From Ensifer sp. PDNC004 (GTDB taxonomy: Bacteria; Pseudomonadota; Alphaproteobacteria; Rhizobiales; Rhizobiaceae), in assembly GCF_016919405.1 (NCBI RefSeq), contig NZ_CP070353.1:4042501-4106500 (forward strand): 64,000 nt of DNA, read 5' to 3'. The translations under genes were made by a program, and so were the position numbers. The number at the start of each line of letters is the position of its first letter. The stretch's first letter is position 1. Below the pieces are notes generated by a model. That model searched no databases. It saw nothing but the letters and a program-made list of their open reading frames with translations, and had not been told where the DNA came from. Shown here piece after piece: positions 56,699 to 64,000 of the stretch.

Positions 56699-57565
56699 CT
56701 ATTTGCCCCGCATCGCCTCGATCAGGCCCGAGGCGTCGTCGCTGCCAAAGCCGGCGGCAAGGCGCTTTTTCGCCAGCCTTTCGATCGGCTCCATGAAAGC
56801 CGGATCGATGCCCAGGCCGCGGCTTGCGGCGATGATGTTGGTGATTGCTACCGATTGCATCTGAAGGTTCGACATCACGTCGCGGGCGTGGTCGCCGCTG
56901 TCGATCCGTTCGGCGTAATCGGGCAGCGCCGTCATCATCGCGGCAAGCCAGGGCTCGACCAGCGGCAGGAACTGCTTGGCGGTGAAACCGACCCTACCGG
57001 CGAGCGCGGTTGCGTGCAGATAGCCGCCGAAGAGACCGTACATCGCCGACAGCAAGGCGAGGTCGCTGACCGCGGCGAGAACAGGATCCTCGCCGAGATA
57101 GTGGCTTTGGCCGAAAGCAGCGAGTTGTTCCTCGGCATCCCTGAATGCAGCGCTGTCCCCACTATAGAGAACGAAGGCGTGCGGCGTGCCGATCATCGGC
57201 GGCGTTGCCATGATGCCGCCGTCGAGATAGCGCGCGCCAAGTCCACCAAGCCGGGCGGCGACCGCCCGGACTTCGTCCGGACGACCATTGGTGAGATTGA
57301 CGACTGTCTTGCCGGCAATGGCAGTGCCGACGTCCACCAGCGTCATTTCGACGGCGGTGTAGTCGGTGAGGCACAGGATGAGGATGTCGCCGGCCGCAAT
57401 GGCCCCGGCGACCGTTGCTGCCCGGCGGGCGCCACGGGCAATGAGAGCGTCTGCCCGCGCCGGATTGCGGTTCCAGACGGTGATGGCATTGCCCGCATCG
57501 ATGAGGGCGCCGGCAAGGGCTGCGCCCATGGCGCCGAGCCCGATGATCGAGATGGATCTGGACAT
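56699..57565 (-). CDS. NAD(P)-dependent oxidoreductase (imine reductase/6PGDH-like)
   Basis: The 288-residue product has the Rossmann motif GLGAMGAALAGALIDAG at the N-terminus and VNLTNGRPDEV and DGGIMATPPMIG of the 6-phosphogluconate/hydroxyisobutyrate dehydrogenase-like fold; the last is typical of the imine reductase-related subgroup. It lies 24 bases after the SDR gene, so both form an operon under the divergent LysR regulator. The substrate is not known. Confidence 0.82.
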   Translation of the reverse strand: MSRSISIIGLGAMGAALAGALIDAGNAITVWNRNPARADALIARGARRAATVAGAIAAGDILILCLTDYTAVEMTLVDVGTAIAGKTVVNLTNGRPDEVRAVAARLGGLGARYLDGGIMATPPMIGTPHAFVLYSGDSAAFRDAEEQLAAFGQSHYLGEDPVLAAVSDLALLSAMYGLFGGYLHATALAGRVGFTAKQFLPLVEPWLAAMMTALPDYAERIDSGDHARDVMSNLQMQSVAITNIIAASRGLGIDPAFMEPIERLAKKRLAAGFGSDDASGLIEAMRGK

Positions 57566-57589
57566 GTTGTCTCTCCGCTCCGGACCGCG

Positions 57590-58351
57590 TCAGGCGGCAG
57601 CCGACAATTGCTGGCCAAGGCCACCATCGACGGTCAGGCGTGCGCCGGTGGTGAAGGTGGCGTCGAAGGCGAGGAACAGTACGGCGCGGGCGACTTCGTC
57701 CGCCGTGCCGTTGCGCCCCATCGGCGTGATCGCATCGCCGAGCGCCTTGAACTCGGCGCGCTCGGCGTCGGTGACGCCTGCCACGCCCTTGGTCGGCGTA
57801 TCGATGAAGCCGGGGCTGACCGAGTTCACCCTAATGCCGCGCGGCAGAAGCTCGGCGGCAAAGACGGAGGCAAACGAGATCAGCGCCGCCTTGCTGCCGC
57901 TATAGACCGCCATTCCCGGATGGCCGCCGACATCGGCAACCGACGAGGTGAAGACGATCGAGCCGCCGTCGCGGATCAGAGGCGCCAGCCGCTGGACGGT
58001 GAAGAAGGCGCCCTTGGTGTTGATGGTAAACTGGCGATCGTAGGATGCTTCCGTCACCTGGTCGAAGGGCTCGAGCAGCGATGTGCCGGCGTTGACGTGC
58101 AGGAGGTCGATCGAGCCCAGCTTCTGCCCGACCGTCGCCCCGAGCACGGCGATCTCGCCGAGGTCGGCGATATCCGATTTTACCGCATGAACGCGGTCGC
58201 CGAAGCGCCGCTGGATCCGGGCGAGGTTCTCTTCGTTGTTTCCGGTCAGGAGCACCTCGGCGCCGCCGTTGACGAGACGCTCGACCGTCGCCAGGCCCAT
58301 GCCATGCGTGCCGCCGATGACCACGGCTTTCTTGTCTTGATAGATACCCAT
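57590..58351 (-). CDS. Short-chain dehydrogenase/reductase
   Basis: The 253-residue SDR has [14 protein letters not shown] for cofactor binding, HVNAGTS, and the catalytic Tyr and Lys in [14 protein letters not shown]. It reduces or oxidises alcohols or ketones with NAD(P). The ATG at 58351 follows AGGAAGAGAGACA. It starts 117 bases from the LysR gene and shares with it a dyad. Confidence 0.9.
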   Translation of the reverse strand: MGIYQDKKAVVIGGTHGMGLATVERLVNGGAEVLLTGNNEENLARIQRRFGDRVHAVKSDIADLGEIAVLGATVGQKLGSIDLLHVNAGTSLLEPFDQVTEASYDRQFTINTKGAFFTVQRLAPLIRDGGSIVFTSSVADVGGHPGMAVYSGSKAALISFASVFAAELLPRGIRVNSVSPGFIDTPTKGVAGVTDAERAEFKALGDAITPMGRNGTADEVARAVLFLAFDATFTTGARLTVDGGLGQQLSAAA

Positions 58352-58423
58352 TGTCTCTCTTCCTTCGATATCAGGCTTCGATGAGGAAGAGATAATTTTA
58401 TGGACGATGTTGCGAAAGACGGG

Positions 58424-58450
58424 CAAATGTGGATGTATCGTTCACATTTG
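58424..58450. promoter_or_regulatory. Putative LysR operator
   Basis: CAAATGTG-N11-CACATTTG is a perfect inverted repeat with 8-base arms and the T-N11-A spacing of LysR sites. It lies between the divergent LysR (start 58469) and SDR (start 58351) genes. Confidence 0.75.
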
Positions 58451-58468
58451 CAGACATTGGGGACCGTG

Positions 58469-59359
58469 ATGCGCAATCTCAACGACTTCATCGTCTTTGT
58501 CCATGTGGTCGATCACAAGGGGTTCGCGCCGGCGGCGCGGGCGCTGAACGTACCGAAATCGACGCTGAGCAAGCGCGTGGCCGAGCTGGAAAAGACGCTT
58601 GGCGTCCGGCTGATCAACCGAACGTCGCGCCGCTTCGCCGTGACGGAGATCGGCGAGGATTTCTACCGGCATGCCTCGGCGATGTTGATAGAGGCGGAGG
58701 CGGCCGAAGCCATCGTCAAGGGCCGCCTTGCCGAGCCGAGCGGCACGGTCAGGATCACCGCCTCGGTGCCGACGGCACAGATGATGCTGGCCGGGCTGCT
58801 GCCGCCGCTGGCGAAGACCTATCCCAAGATGAAGGTGATGTTGCACGCGACGGACCGTTTCGTCGATGTGGTGCAGGAGGGCTTCGATATCGCTGTGCGC
58901 GATCACTTCGCGCCGTTGCCCGATTCCGGCATGGTACAGCGGCGGGTGGCAACGGATGCGATCCTCCTGGTGGCAGCGCCGGCCTATCTGGAAAGCAGCG
59001 GGCATCCGCGCGAGCCCAGCGACCTTTCGCGTCACGACGGGCTGCTCGCCTCGTTGAGTGCAGAGGGATGGACGATGCGCAACGATGCGGGCGTGGTCGT
59101 CAGGGTTCGGCCAATGCCGCGGTTCCTCGCGGACGAATCCAACGTGTTGCTCGAGGCTGCCGTCTCCGGTCTTGGCATCACGGCGTTGCCGAGAAAGATC
59201 TGTCGGGCGGCAATCGAAGCCGGAAGTCTGGTGCGCGTGCTTGCGGACTGGGAGGCCGGCAGCGTGACGACGACGCTGTTGATGCCGCACCGGCGTGGGC
59301 AACTGCCGTCGGTCCGCGCCGTCGTCGACTTCATCGTCGCGCATCTGCAGGAAGGGTGA
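58469..59359 (+). CDS. LysR family transcriptional regulator
   Basis: The 296-residue protein has the LysR helix-turn-helix (AARALNVPKSTLSKRVAELE) and effector-binding domain. I prefer the ATG at 58469 with GGGGACC six bases away; upstream in-frame ATG codons fall inside the operator. The divergent SDR and oxidoreductase genes are the probable targets. It ends before the carA terminator. Confidence 0.9.
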   Translation: MRNLNDFIVFVHVVDHKGFAPAARALNVPKSTLSKRVAELEKTLGVRLINRTSRRFAVTEIGEDFYRHASAMLIEAEAAEAIVKGRLAEPSGTVRITASVPTAQMMLAGLLPPLAKTYPKMKVMLHATDRFVDVVQEGFDIAVRDHFAPLPDSGMVQRRVATDAILLVAAPAYLESSGHPREPSDLSRHDGLLASLSAEGWTMRNDAGVVVRVRPMPRFLADESNVLLEAAVSGLGITALPRKICRAAIEAGSLVRVLADWEAGSVTTTLLMPHRRGQLPSVRAVVDFIVAHLQEG

Positions 59360-59389
59360 GCTCGGCGGCAACGAAGGCGCACGCTCGAA

Positions 59390-59415
59390 AAGAAAAGGCC
59401 CGCTCTAAGCGGGCC
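59390..59415 (-). terminator. Intrinsic terminator of carA
   Basis: GGCCCGCT, CTA and AGCGGGCC form an eight-pair stem at 59397-59415. On the minus strand TTTTCTTTT follows. Confidence 0.8.
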
Positions 59416-59440
59416 CTGGAAGCTTGTCTCGATCGGTCGC

Positions 59441-60646
59441 TCAGCGTTCGGCGAGGGCCGGTTCGCCCTTCTTCTCGCGCACGAGGTTCATGAAGCGGCG
59501 GAAGAGGTAGTGGCTGTCCTGTGGGCCGGGGGAGGCTTCCGGGTGGTGCTGGACCGAGAACACCGGCCTGCCGGCGACGCGCAGGCCGCAATTGGTGCCG
59601 TCGAAGAGCGAAATGTGAGTCTCATCAACACCCTGTGGCAGCGACTTCGAATCGACCGCGAAGCCGTGGTTCATCGAGACGATCTCGACCTTGCCCGTGG
59701 TGTGGTCCTTGACCGGGTGGTTGGCGCCGTGGTGGCCCTGGTGCATCTTCTCGGTCTTGCCGCCGAGTGCCAGCGCCAGCATCTGGTGGCCGAGGCAGAT
59801 GCCAAAGAGCGGAATGTCGGTCTTCAAGAGGTCCTGGATGACCGGCACGGCGTATTTCCCGGTTGCTGCCGGGTCGCCGGGGCCGTTCGACAGGAAAATG
59901 CCGTCCGGCTTCTGCGCCAGAACTTCGTCGGCACTGGTCGTGGCGGGCATGACCGTGACGCGGGCATTGAGGCCGGCAAAGAGGCGCAGGATGTTGCGCT
60001 TCACGCCGTAGTCGAGCGCAACGATGTGGTAGGCCGCGTCGGTTTCGCCGAGCGTCGAATAGCCTTCGTTCCAGACCCAGGGCTGCTCGTCCCAGCGCGA
60101 CGACTGGCCGGAGGTCGCGACCTTGGCGAGGTCGAGGCCTTCAAGGCCGCTCCAGGCCTTGGCTTCGGCCTTCAGCGTGTCGATATCAAAGACGCCCGAG
60201 GGATCGTGGGCGATGACGGCGTTCGGCATGCCGTTTTCGCGGATCCAGGCGGTGAGCGCGCGGGTGTCGATGCCGCAAAGGCCGATGATGCCGCGGGCCT
60301 TCAGCCAGACGTCGAGGTGCTTGGCGGCGCGGTAGTTCGACGGCTCGGTGATGTCGGCCTTGAAGATGACGCCGACCGCGCCGTGGCGTGCTGCCGGCGT
60401 CAGGTCTTCGATGTCTTCGTCATTGGCGCCGACGTTGCCGATGTGCGGGAAGGTGAAGGTGACGATCTGGCCGAGATAGGAGGGGTCCGTGAGGATTTCC
60501 TGGTAGCCGGTCAACGCCGTGTTGAAGCAGACTTCCGCCTGCACCTTGCCGGTCGCGCCGATGCCCTTGCCCTCGATCACGGTGCCGTCGGCCAGAACGA
60601 GCAGTGCGGTTGGTTTTTCAGTGGTCCATGCGGGTGTCGCGGTCAT
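59441..60646 (-). CDS. carA: Carbamoyl-phosphate synthase small subunit
   Basis: The 401-residue glutaminase subunit has the glutamine amidotransferase motif FGICLGHQMLALALGG with the nucleophilic Cys and a later EASPGPQD. It starts MTATPAWTTEKPTALLVLADG, the family's long form. It makes ammonia for carbamoyl phosphate used in arginine and pyrimidine synthesis. carB is not next to it in this window. Confidence 0.97.
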   Translation of the reverse strand: MTATPAWTTEKPTALLVLADGTVIEGKGIGATGKVQAEVCFNTALTGYQEILTDPSYLGQIVTFTFPHIGNVGANDEDIEDLTPAARHGAVGVIFKADITEPSNYRAAKHLDVWLKARGIIGLCGIDTRALTAWIRENGMPNAVIAHDPSGVFDIDTLKAEAKAWSGLEGLDLAKVATSGQSSRWDEQPWVWNEGYSTLGETDAAYHIVALDYGVKRNILRLFAGLNARVTVMPATTSADEVLAQKPDGIFLSNGPGDPAATGKYAVPVIQDLLKTDIPLFGICLGHQMLALALGGKTEKMHQGHHGANHPVKDHTTGKVEIVSMNHGFAVDSKSLPQGVDETHISLFDGTNCGLRVAGRPVFSVQHHPEASPGPQDSHYLFRRFMNLVREKKGEPALAER

Positions 60647-60974
60647 CGTTCCTATCCCGTTGCGGCGTGGAGCGCGGGGGCTTGAAAGCCCGGCAGTCGA
60701 TCGCCATTTCTTTGCTCAGGCATGGACGCGCGGAGACCCCGCGGAAAAGTGCTCTCATGCCGATGTTGTGCAGGTGCGGGAAAATACCCAAAGCGCTTAA
60801 CCGGGTCAACCAGCCGCTGTGAATTGTCTGGAAATAAAATTCCTTATAATTCAAGCGGTTGCGTATTCCGTTTGATTGCACCTGTCACACTGGTTTAAGA
60901 CGACGACAACAATAATGGTTTCGAACCGGTTCCGGGCAGAGCACCGCGGGCCGGTTTCGACATGGAGTATAGAC
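60647..60974. other. Divergent promoter region between carA and GatB/YqeY gene
   Basis: 328 bases with no supported gene. It is AT-rich near 60830-60880, where promoter elements are expected. No clear arginine or pyrimidine regulatory element, leader peptide or riboswitch can be seen. Confidence 0.45.
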
Positions 60975-61424
60975 ATGCGCGACCTGTTCGCTGACGCACT
61001 GAAGGAAGCCCTCAAAGCCAAGGACGCACGGCGTACCTCGACCGTGCGGCTGATCCAGGCGGCGATCAAGGATCGGGACATTGCCAATCGGGGCCTCGGC
61101 AAGGACCCGGTCAGCGATGACGACATCCTGCAGATCCTCGCCAAGATGATCAAGCAGCGCGAAGAATCGGCTCGTATCTACGACGACGCCGGCCGGCCGG
61201 AGCTTGCCGCGCAGGAGCGTGAGGAAATCGTCATCATCAATCGGTTCCTGCCGGCCCAGCTTCCGGAAGCCAGGGTGAAGGAACTCTGCGCCTCGGTCAT
61301 CGCCGAAACCGGCGCACATGGCCTGCGCGACATGGGCAAGTGCATGAACGTGCTCAAGGAGCGCTATCCCGGCCAGATGGACTTCGCCAAGGCCTCGGGC
61401 CTGGTGAAGGAACTGCTCAAGTAG
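60975..61424 (+). CDS. GatB/YqeY domain-containing protein
   Basis: The 149-residue protein is the YqeY type that resembles the C-terminal tail of GatB: RDLFADALKEALKAKD and RRTSTVRLIQAAIKDRDI. The family contributes to tRNA-dependent amidation or a related role and often sits before dnaG, as here. The ATG at 60975 follows GGAGTATAGAC. No partner gene is visible. Confidence 0.9.
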   Translation: MRDLFADALKEALKAKDARRTSTVRLIQAAIKDRDIANRGLGKDPVSDDDILQILAKMIKQREESARIYDDAGRPELAAQEREEIVIINRFLPAQLPEARVKELCASVIAETGAHGLRDMGKCMNVLKERYPGQMDFAKASGLVKELLK

Positions 61425-61430
61425 CTCCGC

Positions 61431-62336
61431 TCAAGTGAGTGCCGGCGCCCGTCGCGATAGGACGGGCGTCGCCATCTCGGCTCTCGCCGGAAACGTCGCC
61501 TCGAATGCGCGATCGATCAGGGCGAACTTCTCCGCCTGGTAATCCCAGTATTCGCGAATGAAGGCTTTCGACAGCCAGACCGCGCCGCGACCGGGCGTCC
61601 GCTCCCACCCCATATTTCCCAAAAGCGCTGCCTTGTCGAAGATCCGCTTGAGGTGGGTCTTGGAGATGATGAAGCGTTCGCTGAGATCGCTCGGCGAAAC
61701 CGGCCCAATCGCGTGGCGTGCCGCCTCGGGGTCGAAGTCGCCGATGCGCGAGAAGAGATCGTCCATCACCACGCCGCCGGAATTGACCCAGGTGAAGAGG
61801 TCGAAGGTCGGGCCTGGACGACGGACCGTGTCGTTGCCGACGAGCGCTTGGGCGACCGCGGCCTGCAGCCGCCCGAACCGGTGCTGCTCTTCGTTGAGCC
61901 GCGCCAGCCGCGACTGGCCGTCGGAGGAGTCGAGGATGGCCAGATGGGACTGCATCCATTTCCAGACATAGTCGAGTGCCGCCTCGGTAGGCTCCAGCGG
62001 CCGGCTGCGTTTGTCCGGCTGCACCGTGATGTAGCGGGCGAAGCGGTAGGCGACCATTTCCTGCACGAAGGATGCTGCGGTGTTGCGGCTGGCGATCCCG
62101 TGCATGACGGCATAGTTGATGAAACGGCCGCTGTAGAGACCGCTCGAGGGATCATCCGGATCGCGGTCGTGATAGAGCGCAAGGCCGGATTGGGCCATCA
62201 GCCAGCGTTGCTGCGAGGCAAAGATCGAGGCGAGCCGTGGGTTTGCCGCATACATCTCCACCATGCCGCGCGCATAGCTCAGCACCGCGCTGAAGAAAGC
62301 CGGACTGGAGGCGAGCACTTTGACGGAAACGGCCAT
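61431..62336 (-). CDS. Unidentified protein with two winged-helix-like segments
   Basis: The 301-residue protein has no name that I know. Two segments look like winged helix-turn-helix elements: about 68-110 (NYAVMHGIASRNTAASFVQE) and about 212-265 (VSPSDLSERFIISKTHLKR, then RTPGRGAVWLSKAF). Between them is a helical linker. It may be a DNA-binding protein with two such domains. The start at 62336 (ATG, MAVSVKVLASS) is chosen over an earlier in-frame ATG. It is on the opposite strand to its neighbours YqeY and dnaG, only six bases from YqeY's stop. Confidence 0.7.
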   Translation of the reverse strand: MAVSVKVLASSPAFFSAVLSYARGMVEMYAANPRLASIFASQQRWLMAQSGLALYHDRDPDDPSSGLYSGRFINYAVMHGIASRNTAASFVQEMVAYRFARYITVQPDKRSRPLEPTEAALDYVWKWMQSHLAILDSSDGQSRLARLNEEQHRFGRLQAAVAQALVGNDTVRRPGPTFDLFTWVNSGGVVMDDLFSRIGDFDPEAARHAIGPVSPSDLSERFIISKTHLKRIFDKAALLGNMGWERTPGRGAVWLSKAFIREYWDYQAEKFALIDRAFEATFPARAEMATPVLSRRAPALT

Positions 62337-62551
62337 GGCAAGTGATCCAATTCGAGACGGCGAATTGATCCTTTTCGTCAAAGGGGTGTCAAGCGCTACT
62401 TTTGGTCCTTAGAAAATATTCATACACAACTTTTGATTGGTGATTCGGTGTGCGATTCCCGTTTCGCTCCTGTGAATAGCGTGCAAGCAGGATCACCGTT
62501 GTAGCGCCCGCCGGCCATGCCGCCTATATGGAGGATCGACCAGAGGTATCC

Positions 62552-64000
62552 ATGCGCTTTTCACAGTCCTTTCTTGACGAGATACGCGATCGCGTTCCGA
62601 TTTCGGACGTGATTGCCAAGCGCGTTACCTGGGACCGGCGCAAGACCAACGTCTCGCGCGGCGATTATTGGGCCTGCTGCCCCTTTCACGGTGAGAAATC
62701 GCCGAGCTTTCACTGCGAGGACCGCAAGGGCCGCTACCATTGCTTCGGCTGCGGTGTCTCGGGCGACCATTTCCGTTTTCTCACCGATCTCGAAGGCCTG
62801 AGCTTTCCGGAAGCCGTACAGCAGGTCGCCGACATGGCGGGCGTTGCCATGCCGCAGCCGGATCCGCAGGCCGAGCGCCGGGAGAAGGAACGCACGAGCC
62901 TGCTCGACGTGATGGAAATGGCGGCCGCGTATTTCGAGGACCAGCTTCAGACGGCGGGTGGCGCCAAGGCGCGCGCCTATCTGCGCGAGCGCGGGCTTAC
63001 GGGGCGCACGATCGAGACCTTCCGTTTGGGCTACGCGCCCGACAGCCGCAATGCGCTCAAGGAACATCTCGCCGGCAAGGGCGTCGCCAAGGAGCAGATC
63101 GAGGCTTGCGGCCTCGTGGTGCACGGGCCGGACGTGCCGGTTTCCTACGACCGGTTCCGCGACCGCATCATGTTCCCGATCCTGTCGTCGCGCGAAAAGG
63201 TCATCGCGTTCGGTGGTCGGGCCATGTCACCGGACGCGCCGGCCAAGTACCTCAATTCCAACGAGACGGAGCTCTTCCACAAGGGCAACGTTCTCTACAA
63301 TTTCGCCCGCGCGCGCCGTGCTTCGCAAGGCGGCGCCCGCGACCCCGGCGGCGACGATGCGGCCGCAACGATCATCGCCGTCGAAGGCTATATGGACGTG
63401 ATCGCGCTGCACCAGGCAGGTGTCGAAAACGCCGTGGCACCGCTCGGCACGGCGCTCACCGAAAACCAGCTCGATCTCTTGTGGAAGATGACGTCGCAGC
63501 CGGTGCTCTGCTTCGACGGCGACGGGGCGGGCATTCGCGCCGCCAACCGCGGCGTCGACCTGGCGCTGCCGCACTTGAAGCCCGGCCGCTCGGTCCGCTT
63601 CGCCATGCTTCCCGACGGCAAGGATCCCGACGATCTCGTGCGCCAGGAGGGCCGCGGGCCCTTCGACAAGGTGCTCGCCAATGCCCGTTCGCTCGCCGAG
63701 ATGGTCTGGCAGCGCGAGGTCCAGGGCGGTGCCTTCGATACGCCGGAAAAGCGCGCCGAGCTCGAAGCGCGGCTGAAGCAGGTGACATCCGTGATCGCCG
63801 ATGAAAGCGTGCGCCGGCACTATGGCCAGGACATGCGCGACCGGTTGCACGCCTTCCTGCAATCCTCGGGGTCAGGGCGGGGCGAGCGGCGTCCCTTCGA
63901 ACGTGGCGGCCGGCAGGGCGGCGGCGGCGGAGCGCGTGGCGCCGGTCAGGCACGGGGACCGAATGCGAGCGGGCCGACGGCGATCTCCGATCGGCTGGCG
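62552..64000 (+). CDS. dnaG: DNA primase (3' end outside window)
   Basis: The open frame of 483 codons runs off the right edge. It begins MRFSQSFLDEIRDRVPISDV, has a CHC2 zinc ribbon (Cys43, His46, Cys64, Cys67), RNA polymerase core signatures (RIMFPILSSREKVIAFGGR), a Toprim domain (AVEGYMDV and CFDGDGAG) and a Gly/Arg-rich linker (GGRQGGGGGARGAG). It makes RNA primers for replication. The Gly-rich linker is longer than in E. coli and common in rhizobia. The ATG at 62552 has AGAGG seven bases upstream. Confidence 0.96.
   Translation, partial: MRFSQSFLDEIRDRVPISDVIAKRVTWDRRKTNVSRGDYWACCPFHGEKSPSFHCEDRKGRYHCFGCGVSGDHFRFLTDLEGLSFPEAVQQVADMAGVAMPQPDPQAERREKERTSLLDVMEMAAAYFEDQLQTAGGAKARAYLRERGLTGRTIETFRLGYAPDSRNALKEHLAGKGVAKEQIEACGLVVHGPDVPVSYDRFRDRIMFPILSSREKVIAFGGRAMSPDAPAKYLNSNETELFHKGNVLYNFARARRASQGGARDPGGDDAAATIIAVEGYMDVIALHQAGVENAVAPLGTALTENQLDLLWKMTSQPVLCFDGDGAGIRAANRGVDLALPHLKPGRSVRFAMLPDGKDPDDLVRQEGRGPFDKVLANARSLAEMVWQREVQGGAFDTPEKRAELEARLKQVTSVIADESVRRHYGQDMRDRLHAFLQSSGSGRGERRPFERGGRQGGGGGARGAGQARGPNASGPTAISDRLA

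Overview
The window is a 64 kb stretch of GC-rich chromosome from an alphaproteobacterium of the Rhizobiaceae, most likely the Sinorhizobium/Ensifer group. The basis is family-level recognition: a BA14K-type secreted protein, DUF1236/SH3 protein, an AatA-type aspartate aminotransferase, an L25/CTC protein next to Pth, two MaoC half-enzymes, and dense operons with ATGA start/stop overlaps. The genus is inference. There is no rRNA or tRNA gene, insertion sequence, prophage or CRISPR array that I can see. Both window edges cut genes: a membrane protein at the left and dnaG at the right.

Layout. 1-6.4 kb (minus strand): a MoxR AAA+ ATPase / DUF58 / BatA-DUF4159 / vWA-glutaminase-like membrane protein operon. 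6.6-9.1 kb (plus): DUF1285, Nudix CoA pyrophosphatase and CCA/poly(A) nucleotidyltransferase, tightly coupled. 9.2-16.8 kb: small proteins, apt, a MaoC pair, a DUF2157-like membrane protein, ychF, a protein with the His/Cys motifs of clan CD peptidases, clpS, and a TetR module with a divergent zinc-binding (GFA-like) operon. 16.8-24 kb (minus): a prenyltransferase-fold pseudogene, pth, an orphan solute-binding protein followed upstream by a GGDEF-EAL protein, rplY, benE. 24.3-29.6 kb: a GAF-HTH activator, aldehyde dehydrogenase and DUF779, then a LysR/aldo-keto reductase pair. 29.7-35.8 kb (minus): prs, a lipoprotein, a degenerate M24 protein, pgeF, midA, lgt. 36-43.6 kb: ubiK, ybjN-like, proC, LysR, csaA, a dual-specificity phosphatase, a TPR protein and a two-component system with a MarR regulator. 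43.8-50.2 kb: ilvE and small secreted or membrane proteins, a metallo-hydrolase, a cold-shock protein, a DMT exporter, DUF3052. 50.2-54.5 kb (minus): PQQ-type sugar dehydrogenase-like protein and a class GN sortase with its VIT/vWA substrate. 54.9-64 kb: aatA, a LysR/SDR/oxidoreductase module, carA, a GatB/YqeY protein, an unidentified protein with two winged-helix-like segments, and dnaG.

Most content is ordinary rhizobial core metabolism and regulation. The points that stand out are the Gram-negative sortase with a dedicated target carrying an LPQTA sorting signal; a putative clan CD protease-like protein; an M24-fold protein whose metal ligands all appear to be replaced; one gene broken by a single amber codon; a run of three strong hairpins between the aldehyde dehydrogenase and DUF779 genes; and several clean dyad operators next to TetR, MarR and LysR genes. 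Intrinsic terminators are strong and were used to mark operon ends.
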